A stretch of 64,000 nt of DNA from Tomocerus qinae (Eukaryota; Arthropoda; Collembola; Entomobryomorpha; Tomoceridae), in assembly GCA_020055645.1 (NCBI GenBank), contig CM034549.1, positions 18,311,930-18,375,929 on the forward strand, written 5' to 3'. The notes beneath the pieces were generated by a model, which was not told where the DNA came from, searched no databases, and was given only the letters and a program-made list of their open reading frames with translations. Each line of letters starts with the position of its first letter. Position 1 is the first letter of the stretch. The position numbers and the translations under genes are program-made. This document shows positions 51,973 to 64,000 of this stretch, piece after piece.

Positions 51973-54900
51973 GCAGGCCAGCGAGGAATTGGACCATTGG
52001 GCAAATGACATGTGTGCGTTAATGGGAGAGTGTGATATACGCCTTATACGCTATTGAGTAGCATTGGCAAACGTACCGCTCAAGCCTCGAAGACTCCCTA
52101 AACAGCTTTAAGTTCTGGGCAAATGACTTAGTCTACTAAAGAATCCCGGTCCTAGTTTACCATAATGGGTTCAAACCTTATCTTTTGCAAAAGATTATGT
52201 TTGTTCGTTTCTTGAATTTCATAAAACTTCTCTCCCATTACGTATATTATTTGCCGTATAGGATATACGCCAAATTAAATTTGACAAAGAAGTAACAAGT
52301 AACAAACATTATTTTTTTTATTAGCAAAATACGAGAAAGCATTTACCTGTACATCTCTATGTTGTTGAAAATGAGTTTAATTTGATGGAAGATATCCTAA
52401 ATTATTATTACTACTAAATAATTGTTTGAACATTATTTTGAGGGCAGTGTTTGCAAAGGAGAAGATTTGCAGGCCATATAGTCAGGATACCTCAGTAGGC
52501 TATACCATCCGGTCAATAGCCCGATTCCTCGTCGGCCTACCACATATTATCTTACTGTCTCTAAATGTATAGTAGGCCACGCTACAAATTAATATACAAA
52601 ACATAAAACCGTAGTTTAATAATAGAAGCCTAGAAAGACAAAGTTAGAAAACTTTTGCATAAGTATTACTTACTTGAGCGACAGAGAGCTCGACTCCACT
52701 TCTAAGTGTAATGTGTTGTAGAAAACCTTATTATTTGTTACAAATAGGGAGTGCTTACATTGTTTTATACTATGATCCGGTCTGATATGACTCAGTGAGC
52801 ACAAATCAGAAAATAATAAGCGAAACTTTCCTTTTTGCGTAAATTTTAATTGAAAAGCACAAAGGAAAAGAGTGAGTTGCTTTCATTTTCATTTTTCCTC
52901 ATTTGCTTTCCATCCTTGTTTTTCTTCCAGAGCTGACTGAGTTAGTTTTCTCTCACTCCTGCTTACATTGTCTTGTCTCTCGAAACAAAGGGGAAACATT
53001 TCTTTTCCACGCCTCCACTTTTCGAATATTTTCAATGTGAATGGGAACCAAAAAGTCAAATCTAGGGAATAGGTGAAGACTAGAAAACTAAGAAAATCTA
53101 CTACACTGTGTACTACGAAAATTATTTTTACTCCTTGAAAAATGTACTTTTCTTCAGTGAAAATGAAACATACAAGGAGGGACCTGCAGAAGATCTTCCA
53201 GAAGTAAACCAAACCACCAACCATCATCATCAAGAGCATCTCCCAACAATCTTTCCTTTCTCAACATGCAGTCATCGTGGAGGTATACCTACTTACTACA
53301 TTTATTATACAGAAAAGGTAGAAACAGAAAATAAGAGAAACTCACCCAAGTAATATCATAGTGCAAAAGCTCATTCAGTTTTAGCTCAACATAAGAAACC
53401 TACACATACTAAGTATAAAGTTCCAGAGATATACCACTAACATTCACTAGTAAAGTACACCAAGAGGAGAGTTGAGTCACCCACCTACAAGAAATTTACA
53501 CCGAGTGGGGAAAATTATGTCGACACAAACGGCACTCTTGTCGAGTTTCCCTGTTGTTCTTCCTACTTTCAAGAGTAAAAGGTATAAGGACACCAGGGGT
53601 TTTATAGCTTACCATAAGCTGGCTCCCCAGATATTAAGATGGAGTAATATTTCCCGTTTATACTCATAGTTACAACGATAAGAAATACTATCCACGGATT
53701 CACATACAGAAAGCCCAACAGAGTCTAGACACAATTTCCAACAACTATTTTATGAAATGATATTAAACTGCTCTGATTTGATTTAGAATTCCCAGAAAAA
53801 ACTATGTTGGCAGATATTAGGCATTACTGCTTAAATTCGGAGAAAATGGGATTTAGTGGTGACTACATTGCATGGTTTAGCTGGTACCGCTGCTGGTTTA
53901 GTATGTTGTAAGTCTGCCTGTTAGCACTCGTTATAAACATACTATTAGCTCGTAACGCTAGCTGTAATAATTTCAAATGTATATCTTTCAGTTCTGAACT
54001 GGATAGGTTCGATGAATTTATAACAAATTGGCTATATTTGAGGATCCTGCATTGTGGACTAAGCCTGCATGCTGTAATTTACATAGTAATATATTAGTTT
54101 CTATTGCCCTGGTCATATTTGTAGGAGAGAACTAACTGAATTTGAATTCAATACATTTATTTCCCAATTGAAACTGCTTAGACTGTTTGTTTGTGCGGTT
54201 GGTTAGACATAAAGTGCAACATTATTTATGTGGTTTCTCTTTATTGAAGTTTTGTACGCTTGATGTATTGCATACATTTATGTATATTAAACGGGGACTT
54301 AGTGCATTCTATCCCTATATCGACTTTGAACATAGAATAAACATTAAATTGCAGTTTAGATCTTATACTTCGTACAACAGCTATGCAAGGTGCATTGGAA
54401 AATAAAGAGAGAGTATACATAAATATCGATGTGCATAGTGAAGCTGCTGTTTTACTGCAAGTAGCTACTATTTTACATAGTAAATATTGACTTGGAGTTG
54501 GATTGGATTGGATGGAGGAAACATTCACATTCTTCTTACCCTCGTAGCTTACGAGCGGTGGTAGTGCATACTCTACTTACTTAGTTTTCCGCATCTTCGG
54601 TTGTCATATTTTATTTTCTATTTGCTCCATTACTCCTTTTCCCACAGCACCGTTTCTTTTCCTTCGTTTTTCAAACACAAACATTCATGCATGCTTCACA
54701 GCACAAATAAATGCTTATAGATTTTATTTTCCTTGTTTATGAATACATTGTACCCTACGTTTGTGTATTTGTTTGCACAGATCACTAGTATCGTATATAT
54801 GCAATTCAACATAAAGCCTTTTAAGAGCCTTTAACAGCCAGCAGTTTTACTAGAAGAGAATCCATTTTACCTTTTTATGTCCTGCATCGTAAATATATTA

Positions 54901-57900
54901 CTAAAATAAAAACTGTCATATAAATGCTGTTGTATAAGTAGTATATACTTACTTATCTCCATAAGGCTCACGATACATGGCCAACCACTACCTTACAATT
55001 AAAATGCACATTGCACGTTTTCCAATGGGTGGAATTCCAAATTCTAGATACTTCAAGTGCTACTTTGCACAAACACTTCAAAGGGGCTATTAAAAACTTA
55101 TCTAATTTACAGTTGATTACTTGTGCGTTATATATAAATTATTAATGGTTTTATTATTAATGTAACTAACTGTTATTCACAGATAATTGCTCAAAACGTA
55201 AATGTGACTGAAGTGTAGTGTAATTAGTGTAATGCATTAAAAGTCTGTCCAGACTTGTGGATTTTTATTCTTTTCATACCAATGTCAGAAACTAAAAATA
55301 TTCAAATGCTTATAACGTGGCAAAAATTAGTAATCACTTTATTTAAGATTGACGACTTGTGCGAATCATGTTCACACTCTAAATCCACGTAGCATTATTC
55401 TAAAATAATTTTGAGACTCCATCGGAGTCTAAGTTCAAGACTCGTTTTTTTGGTGGTGCTACTTAGTCTTTACCCGGTTTGTGGAGTGGTGATTGGAAAT
55501 TCGTAGTCAGTCTATTCCATATATATTTGTATTCATTTGGCAGGAAGGGAAAGTTAGGCGCGGTGTCTGTTTTGTAGATGTTCCAATGGATCTCTATATC
55601 CATCTATTTGTAGTTGGGTTGGGTAGGGTATCCCAGAAGAAAGGAGGGTGAGAATTCTGCCTTCTGACAAGTACAACACACACTTACCACGGAGCCATAG
55701 AACCGAACGGAGAATCCAATCCACACCAAACGAGAGTAAACCACCCTTCGTGAGAAGGGTATTATGTATTGCAAGTGCGAATCTCTCTTCTCGCGACAAA
55801 AAGAAGAAGCTGGCAGGAGGACAAGAAAGATAGACAGACAGAAACATGGAACAAGACAGGGTGAAATATCCCTCGACTGTATAAGTAATTGGAGAGGGGA
55901 AGAACGAAGAACTATTTGCTATCGTTCGACTCAACCCAACAAAACCAACTCTACTCTCAGCTACTTCCTCCTCTCTATCATAAGAATAAGTCAACTCAGT
56001 CAGCTTCAATTTCTCGACTGTTAGTTTAGCTCACTCACTCAGTGCAGTTCATATCCGCTCATGTTCATGTTCATAGAAAATATTTCTGACCACAAATTTT
56101 GTTTGAAGAGAAGAAGCAATGACTGCTGGACTGGTCTAGAATTTGTATTACTTCTATCACCCTGACTCTATCTTTACTTACACTATAGGTCTCTGTAGCT
56201 TTTTTAGTTAGGAACAGGGACATTGTGGTTCGTTATGATTTTTGTTAGTTTGCTAAGCCAAACTGTGCAGGGTATTTTATTGTTGGTTGCCAGTATGTAA
56301 GAACTCTATTTTTTGGATTTTCTTCTTTCTTTAAAAATTCTAGATTGTTCAAGCAGCAAAATTCTTGGAATTGTGCATGTGTATACTGGATACAAGAAAA
56401 ATAAAGAGCCCAACTGTTTTAGATGAAGGGGAACCGGGTTTGCTTGACATGACATGACTTCATATTAGCACCTGAAATGGATTTTTATTTTCTATTTATC
56501 TCTGTTGTGGTCTTTTGGGTTGTTAGATGGCTCAAAATGTTTGCAATGCCAGAAACTCCTTATAGTAGTTGATTGTTTTCTGTATATCTCATGCTATTAT
56601 ATATCTTATGGTTAAATTGAAGTATAAGGAACTTCAAAATGGTATACACTCTTTAAGCTATGAACACTATAATACATTCTACTAAGCCTGGTTGTAGGAG
56701 TGTAGATTATTAGATGTAGTGGTAGTACCATATTTTAGTTGTGAATGTAGCATCACGTATACAAGTAGTCCTAAAACAAATAAAATCTCTCCGCTCTCGA
56801 CTTCTCTAGTATACACGGTCCATTTCCACGTATACGATGCACAGACATAGACACAACGATAACGATAAGGAAGGACATAACATTTTAAACTCGTGGTGTG
56901 TACTTACTTGCTATTTGTATAGATAATGGATATTGGGATTGTACTTTGTACTACAATGCAAAACCAAGTCCAAGTCAATCCATTACATTTTGGCTGAATT
57001 CAGTAGCGAGAGAGCAACCAACAAAGCCTTCACTTCCACTCAAATGCTATTTGTACTTTGTTGCTCCCCGATTCGAATGACTGATTTGATCTATAAGTTG
57101 AAAGTAGACTAAATGCACTGTGAGTGTACCAACGAAAGATCAGTTCAAGTTTCCCCACTGCTATTTACTCCCTTCTTCTCTTTGCCATTTCATTTTATTC
57201 CGTCTTTGTCTTTATCCTTTATGTCCTTTTCGGTTAAATCATTTCATCTCATCATCCCTCCACAATACTATACCTATTAGTATATATGTAGCTTACTAAA
57301 GTTCACTTCAACTTGAAATACATTACATTATTGTGCTACAGAACAACAGAAGGCTTCTGTATATAACTTTCTCCCTTTGCTTTCTCTGTCTCCCTGGCTA
57401 AAATGTTCATACAGTAATATCTTACAAATACCATCGTCGGTCTTACTCAATAATTCAGTATAAATACTATTCAAATTCAAACAAACGAATAATCTGCAAA
57501 TAATTCTGGCACAAAATACCGAAATCGTGTCAATATTTGCAAGGTGTTGTTATTAATGCAATTTTTCTATTGGGACGGGGAAATAATGACCAGCAAGTAT
57601 TTTGCATGTTAGAAGGAATGTAATCGTTTGCTAATTCTTCCAACAGGTAATAGTTAACAAAACCAAGTACCTTGTCTACACCGCAAAGCTATGTTTAAAT
57701 TCTTATAGAACTTGCAGTACTGGCACAAAATATCGTAACAGAATTTACGTAAATTGTAAGGATAATAATAAAAGACGAAATGAAATCTGGCTGACCGTTA
57801 TGGACTGAAGAGAGGAGACAAACTCGTAACAATTGAGATGAGCAGTTATAAATACGCATTTTCAAGGGTGATATTTTGAAAGAGGCGGAGATGAGAGGAC

Positions 57901-60716
57901 AGTGGAGGCAGCAGTGGTAGCTCAACATCCTCTTTATCGTCGTGTGCTAATGTTCACCATATTATTAGGCATAATATTTATTAGCTCTAGTATTGTGGAG
58001 TAGGACATTTTATATCGTAATCGTAAGAGGGTCTATTACAGTTAGAATATACTTTATCTATTTGGTTGGGTTGGTTGATGATAATACGGAGCCATTTAGT
58101 GTGAGCATTTATGCTCTAGTGCCTTGCCATGTTTGCCCTAAGGTCGTGACCAATTCAGTTCAGAGCGAACCTAACCACGACTAATATGCTAACTGGCTCC
58201 TTTTCATTGTTCTCTTATGTATGTAGAGAAAGAGTAGGAGCATGCATAAGAAGACTAACTGGTCTGAGTGAATGAGCCAAAGTAAGCCATATTACTTTGA
58301 AGCTCATATCATTATCCTTTAAAGCCGCTATTTATGCTTTCTTGCAACGCACTGGTTTTTACTACGTGTAATAAAATATTACACAATAGTACATACGAAA
58401 GAAGCTGGGCATAGTAAATGAAAAGTAGCCCAGTAAAGTGAACATGCTGTATTTTCAGGAGAGAACTTAGTGAGTGCATTAGAGATTTCCAATGCAATAG
58501 CAGTGTCTAATTTAACGGTTGATTTGTATAGAGTTGACAGGAAGGAAAAGAAAGATAAGTGTAATTACGGGGAATAGAGTCTGTATGTATGAAGATGGCT
58601 GGAAAGAAATGAATTAGCTTAACGAATTTAATAGGCTCCTTGTAACTGAGTTAAAGAAGAGGGTAAAGAAGGGTGACAACGACAAGTTGCGACAAAAAAC
58701 TTCCGAAACGAGTGTGTACTTATCTGTAGTTTACTTCTCTGTGTGCAATGTGCATGTACCTACATTTACATTACGTCTTACATCTCTTGGTGGCGTTGCA
58801 GAGTGAGATAAAGTGCAGAGTAGAAGACTTCGGCACTTTCTCACTCACAACAGTCGAGTAGTCGACTCAAAGTCAAGTCAGTTGAATGGAGTACGTGTTT
58901 TCTTTCCCTGACTTGTTATTAGAATTACAGACACATAGTAACTAGGTACGTAACATTACCCCGTAGCATGCCATGACATGACATACCATACAATACTCTA
59001 CTTTAAAACTTTTCGCTCCCACTCCCCACAACTATACTATACTACTATAGAACTTCTATAGTATAAGTGTGGTGTTGACAAAAATACTTAGTTTGAAAGA
59101 GCCTGTCTTTGTGTGTGTGTGTGATAGGATGGGATGCTTAACTCTAATTCTGAATGAGTGAAGAGTGGTGTAACTTTTGACCCGGTAGCTTGATACATGA
59201 TGATGATGCGATGTGCATCTGCATAATTCGACTCATGTGTCTTGTTTTGCTCCGGGTCGCTTCGTTTGGTTGGCTGCTGATGATGAAGAGCTGAAAAGTG
59301 TTCTCCACGAGAATATTATATACTTATTACATGTGCAGTACTAACATCTACATAATATGCATGCCTAAGACCAAAATATTATATCTGCAATCTGCACAAC
59401 CATTTCCATTTTACACTACAATACAGAATGTCTAACCGGGTTGATTTGGATTGGCTGCTGTAACTTTGTGAGTGTATAGCTACCCTTGTCTTATCATTAT
59501 AGTTCCTTAACTCGTAGGTATTTGGCAGTAACGTTTGTGAGTTTATGTACAGTGGAGTAAGTACGATGATGTAGTGTACCTAGAAATAGAATTCCTCTAC
59601 CACCAAAGAGTGTAGGTATCAAGTGTAAAGAATAGAACAGAGAAGAGCACTCTCACTCAACACTCGACACATAGTACATAGGTACTTATTCTGTGGGAGT
59701 AGAGATTGAGAATATGTAATAAGGATGATAAGCCGGGAGCGACACTTTCTCTCCAGTCTCTCTCTAATATGTATCTGTCATCTGTCCGTATCCGATTTGA
59801 TCCGTGTCTGGCTGGACTGAAATGTTTCTGTCTAACCGCAAAAGCGTATAATGGTTGACTAGGAGGAAAAGGAAAGCACTTGTTCTGCTCTGTTGATGTA
59901 CTCTTTTAGCTTGGCGCACAATACTTTGAGTTACTACTAACTATTTTAAAGCTATGAGTAGTCCACAAGTACATTTATATTTCTAATGATGGGAACATTC
60001 GGCGCTCCCATGCATTTCTTTGATAAATGATGTGATGTGATATGAGATGTGATAACTGAAAAGGTTAGGAAATAGACCGTGTACTTAATGTATGTACCTA
60101 GTAGTAGTAAGTAGTGTTTGCAAATGTAACGTTTGCGGATGTATGTGTGTGCTTACCAATTTACTTAGAGCAGTAATATAATATTTTGCTGAGGCTTAGG
60201 AAACCAAGTACATAAATACATACAGACATTTCCATTACCTTACTCCATTATCTCTTCAGGCAGAGCTGCACAAGCCGCATTAAAATCGACCGAGCGAAAA
60301 GGAATATTATGTTTGTTCCCTATTCGATTTCCTTTCATAATTCTATGATGAAATGAAGAACATGACAAGTAGGTAGGCATATTTCTTCGCATCAGGTACA
60401 TTTATAATGCACAATAACACAAGTATGACCCATGGGCTCAAAATGTGTTATGAATGCAAACTCTAGTACTACTAAATAACTACTAACTCGGGCACATACA
60501 TACATCTGGTTATTCGATCTTTGCAAATTGTGAGTTTTTTGTGAACTGTGCTTTCCGAGAAACGTCTGACCGGATCTACTCGGCTCCATATTATATTCAT
60601 CTCTTCGACAAAGACATTTTAGGTATGTCATAATAAAATATAGTGTGTATGTATGAATGTCATTATAGTAGTAGACCTATGTACTTATGTGTATAGATGA
60701 CCATAGTAGTTGTGTA
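51973..60716. other. Gene desert, third part
   Basis: About 8.7 kb with no supported gene. Features are TCAGT/TCACTC clusters near 55985-56045 and 58850-58880, a TG run near 59109-59123 and CT-rich tracts. A 151-codon open frame on the minus strand (55554-56009) has no domain, no homologous motif and lies opposite another open frame, so I do not call it a gene. Confidence 0.45.
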
Positions 60717-60720
60717 TATA

Positions 60721-62121
60721 TGTGGTAGTCTGGAAGAGCAGGGGCGCCAGTAGATCTAATGGCTAGTCCACAGGAGCACTGCTCTTGGGGCTTAGCCATA
60801 GGAGCTATCGACTTTAGTCCATAGGAGCAGTTCTGATTTCTGTAACAGTAGCAGTAGGTTGTACGTACAGCTACATGACTGTGCTTTACTTTATGTACAT
60901 GGGCTATTCACTGCGCACAACTTAAGTGAACCGCAACCGTGATAATATGGCTATGTATGATATGAGCTGAAGGAAGATCAAATAATTTATATTTCTATAT
61001 TACGATGGAATTTCCCCAGTACAGTCCCGCTTCATTTTCCGAAAACGCAGAAGTCAAGTGGCCCTTAGACAAAGCGTCCGACTGCATGGGAGCAACTTTA
61101 GAAAATATAGAAAGCCGGTTGCCAGCAATGAAAAAATATCTTTGCAACCGAAAACAACAAGGCGAAAGATACCAAAAGACTACCTCAACCCGATCGGTGA
61201 AAGTGGGCACCATGATATCTCTACCAATACCTAGAGTGGATAGGTCCAACACTGACCCCATAAATCTACCATGTAAAGTTCTGCAACGCCTTGAGAATGG
61301 AAATCTTCAATTACAATGTGGTAAAGGAATCATAGACTCATGGGTAAACGAATCTAATGTAGGACCTTGGTCAGCTGAAACAGACACAACTAAATGGCCA
61401 CTAACTTCTATCAAATACATAAGTGCATTAAGGTCCTTCACTTCCTACAATGGCCAATCTATTTGTAAATGTAAGACTAGTTGTGGAACTAGAATATGCG
61501 CATGCAGAAAAAATAAAGTACCTTGTAGCACCAAGTGTCATGTAGGCAACACTAATTGTATTAATGTTCACTGCGATTAATCTCCTTTACTTTCATTCAC
61601 TCGTCAATTTAATGTATTACTTATTAATTTTACTGTATCCAAAGTATTTAAATGCAATATTTAACCTACTGACTAATTATATAATGACTGATAATAATAT
61701 CTCTATATTATAATCACCGTTTTAGATAGAGTAATATATTTACCTGCCTATATATGTTTGTAACTATGTGTGGTAGGGCGAGCTCAGGCACGTATCCAGG
61801 AATTTGGGTAAGGGGGTCGCAACGAATAGTTATGGTAAAAACTGAGCTGCATGAGCAGGGTAGGGGGCCCTATAACCTCTTCTGTGTACGTGCTTGGCCA
61901 CAGTATCCAATATGCATTATTACGCTGGATGCCTACCTTTCGAAATTTAGTCACATTGCTGGGAGCTACTATTTTTAATAAATACGTACTGTTAATGCAA
62001 AGAAATCAGCACTGCTCCTATGGACTAAAGTCGATAGCTCCTATGGCTAAGCCCCAAGAGCAGTGCTCCTGTGGACTAGCCATTAGATCTACTGGCGCCC
62101 CTGCTCTTCCAGACTACCACA
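60721..62121. mobile_element. Ginger-like DNA transposon with integrase C-terminal ORF
   Basis: Terminal inverted repeats of 121 bases (60721-60841 and 62001-62121) start TGTGGTAGTCTGGAAGAGCA. They are almost identical, with one substitution in GCAGTTCTG/GCAGTGCTG noted. TATA flanks both ends (60717-60720, 62122-62125), fitting a 4-base target duplication, though the flank is AT-repetitive. TGT...ACA ends and 4-base duplications fit Ginger elements, whose integrase is related to that of Gypsy retrotransposons. The interior carries only the C-terminal part of such an integrase, so the copy is non-autonomous. Confidence 0.75.
61005..61580 (+). CDS. Transposon protein: integrase C-terminal region plus CXC cysteine domain
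   Basis: Uninterrupted frame of 191 residues inside the Ginger-like element. Residues about 65-123 (VGTMISLPIPRVDRSNTDP, then GKGIIDSWVNESNVGPW) resemble the region after the integrase core in KRBA2/SCAND3-type transposon proteins (V-G-D-x-V-x-[IV]-P-x-P-x-VDR-x-x-x-DP). The C-terminus has a CXC-type cluster, SICKCKTSCGTRICACRKN then CSTKCHVGNTNC, as found in these proteins and in Tesmin/TSO1 domains. The DDE catalytic core is absent from the element, so it cannot transpose by itself. The open frame, with no stops or shifts, suggests recent decay or retained use as a DNA-binding protein. Confidence 0.7.
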   Translation: MEFPQYSPASFSENAEVKWPLDKASDCMGATLENIESRLPAMKKYLCNRKQQGERYQKTTSTRSVKVGTMISLPIPRVDRSNTDPINLPCKVLQRLENGNLQLQCGKGIIDSWVNESNVGPWSAETDTTKWPLTSIKYISALRSFTSYNGQSICKCKTSCGTRICACRKNKVPCSTKCHVGNTNCINVHCD

Positions 62122-62127
62122 TATATA

Positions 62128-64000
62128 TGTTTGATTTGTTCATAATCGTGTAATTGCCTATACTATATGTTTGTCATGTGGAGGGCAGAACATAGTTATA
62201 AGTTATTCTTTTCTAGTTTGTATTATAGGAGACCACAGTACTCATCTGAATAAAATATACAGTCAGCGAAGGGAATTGTAATAGTGTACAGCTGGATTAT
62301 TGGATATACCTCCATAAGTAGAAATGTTGGCGTCTGATTAAAATGAAAGACTTCCGGGCAAATAACAGCGAGGACCTGGACACGCACCGAAAAAAGGACT
62401 CTTCCATGTTCTAATATATTGCATTATATCATGGCGAATATTTATTCGGTTTCTTTGTATAGTGCCGTAGTCGGAGTGGAGTAAAGTACAAACCAAACAA
62501 GTCCAATTCCAGTTCCAGTGCAATCTGGTTGTAAACTTTAATGAGGACTAGCTGAAGAATGGCTATATAATTTTTCAGCTGTTTTCATAATCCGTTTTCT
62601 GATATGGGAAGGGTTTAATTAAGCTCGGTTGTGTGAGTTGTAATTTCTAGCTGCTATGATGTAAGATGTAATAAGGATTCGACGAATGCCTCAATTTTCA
62701 TTAGCACTCGTACACAGTTAACTCAAGTCCATAGATGAGCAAAAAGTATGTTAGCTTTGGGCAAGGCAGAGTAAAAGTACACAAATTGATCCATGTAATT
62801 AACTAGAATAGGGAAACTTTCTTTTCCTTCCAAATAGCAGTTAGATTAGAAAACATAGTGCTGATGTCGACCGAGGAGGGCGAGGGCATGGGATGGCAAA
62901 CCTTGTATACATAACGTAGCATAGATATTGACTTTCAATGATTTCCTCAATAGAATTCTCTGGCTTGTTCTTTTCTTTAATCCGCCTAAGTAAAAGCCAA
63001 GCCCCGCAGTTGATGATGAAGTGCAAGTCAACAAACTAATTAGCTCCATTACATCGGCATTACATTTTCCCGTCTAATGAGCCAGTGTAGATGGAGGATA
63101 AAGAACAACTTGGGGTTTCTGATTTCCATTGATTTAGAAATTAAGTAATGAATAATACTACAAAGGCACTAATTGGCTTAAGTCCTCTTTTTTATCGTCT
63201 AACACTTGAAACAAATAAATTAGAACGCGTGTCCATAATGAATCTAGTCAAGTTTTCAAAAATTCCAGTTTGCTTTATTACAAAGGATTAATTCCGAACC
63301 TTTAATGTGGTACGTAATTCTTTGCACCACGAATGAATACTAGTAGCACTTATATATAGCCTTGCATAATTCATTACGATCATTAGGTAACTTTTTGTAC
63401 TACTTTGTGCAGACTGTTATGGTGGTGTTGATGCGTAGTGAATTGTAGGGAAGTCATTTTCTATAGATTTACAATGTGTAGACAGATCATTTACACTGTA
63501 TACAATACATAATCAACAGAGCAACTAAATAGAGCAATGAAATATGAAATTTTAATAAGTGTTACATTCACTTGCTTTCCTCTTTATAACGCTACGGAAG
63601 GGAAGTGGATTGGGAATTGGGACTTGGCTTGGGAGAGCTGTTTCGCCTAGATCATCTCATTGTGAGCCAAAGGATGCTAAACGAAACATCGCCGTACGAA
63701 AAGGAAGCGAACCCTTTCCCTATTTGATTTGATTTGCATGTACCGCACATCCTGATCCTCATCCCTTCCATTGTATTCTAGTCTCTGTATACATTACAGA
63801 AAGAAAAATAACCCCACTCGGTTTCAGCATGCATCAGAATGCAATGCTCCGTAATATTAGCTACCTATAACATAACCCTCTCAAAATCTATTCTTTAACG
63901 TACTATTTAGGAATTGGGATGTATACCACTGTGGTATTTTTATGTACAAACACACACGAATCACATCATATGGACGAGAAACTAGAAAAATGAAATGAAA
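62128..64000. other. Gene desert, end of window
   Basis: About 1.9 kb of AT-rich DNA up to the window edge. No coding exon, RNA gene or repeat was recognised. Confidence 0.5.

Noticed and set aside
52889-53239. 116-codon open frame on the minus strand
   Set aside because: Low-complexity hydrophobic start followed by a charged tail, no recognisable family and no supporting splice structure.
55554-56009. 151-codon open frame on the minus strand, the longest in the desert
   Set aside because: No domain, no family motif, and another open frame runs opposite it in CT/GA-rich DNA that lacks stops. Composition explains it.
59109-59123. TG dinucleotide run
   Set aside because: Ordinary microsatellite with no further structure.

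Overview
This is AT-rich nuclear DNA from an animal, most likely an arthropod. Genes are split by many short GT-AG introns (often 60-120 bases), some exons are only 15-42 bases long, and one gene encodes a signal-peptide protein with two peritrophin-type (CBM14) chitin-binding domains. No bacterial, organellar or viral genome features were seen. The species cannot be fixed from the sequence. All gene models below were assembled by hand from splice sites, reading phase and protein similarity.

Layout. The first 27 kb is gene-dense. Three SLC26/SulP anion-transporter genes (sulfate anion transporter type, with a C-terminal STAS domain) lie on the + strand. Copy 1 (116-2995) is cut by the window start, copy 2 spans 5109-11382, and copy 3 spans 22581 to about 26621. 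Copies 2 and 3 are separated by an unrelated housekeeping block. That block holds a proteasome lid deubiquitinase Rpn11/PSMD14 gene (minus, 13546-15117), a divergently transcribed mitochondrial Tid1-type DnaJ gene (plus, 15622-17726) and a class-3 fatty aldehyde dehydrogenase (minus, 17991-20056) that converges on the DnaJ gene. All three transporter copies keep the family core but differ in intron positions.

From about 26.6 kb to the end (37 kb) the window is nearly gene-free. The only intact host gene recognised there is the secreted two-domain chitin-binding protein at 32796-33437. The rest is a desert rich in TAGT/AGTA-type words, short purine runs and TCAGT-like initiator clusters. It looks like intergenic or large-intron regulatory DNA of a neighbouring gene, but this is inference. 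Three defective DNA transposons sit in it with clear ends: a mariner/Tc1-type foldback element (45248-46357, TA duplications), a MULE-type element (51082-51963, perfect 9-base duplications, broken transposase fragment) and a Ginger-like element (60721-62121, 121-base terminal repeats, TATA flanks, intact 191-residue ORF with a CXC cysteine domain). An additional inverted-repeat element lies in the long intron of SLC26 copy 2.

Functionally the genes are not a pathway. The transporters act at the plasma or organelle membrane, Rpn11 in the 26S proteasome, the DnaJ protein in mitochondrial chaperoning, the ALDH in microsomal fatty-aldehyde oxidation, and the chitin-binding protein outside the cell.
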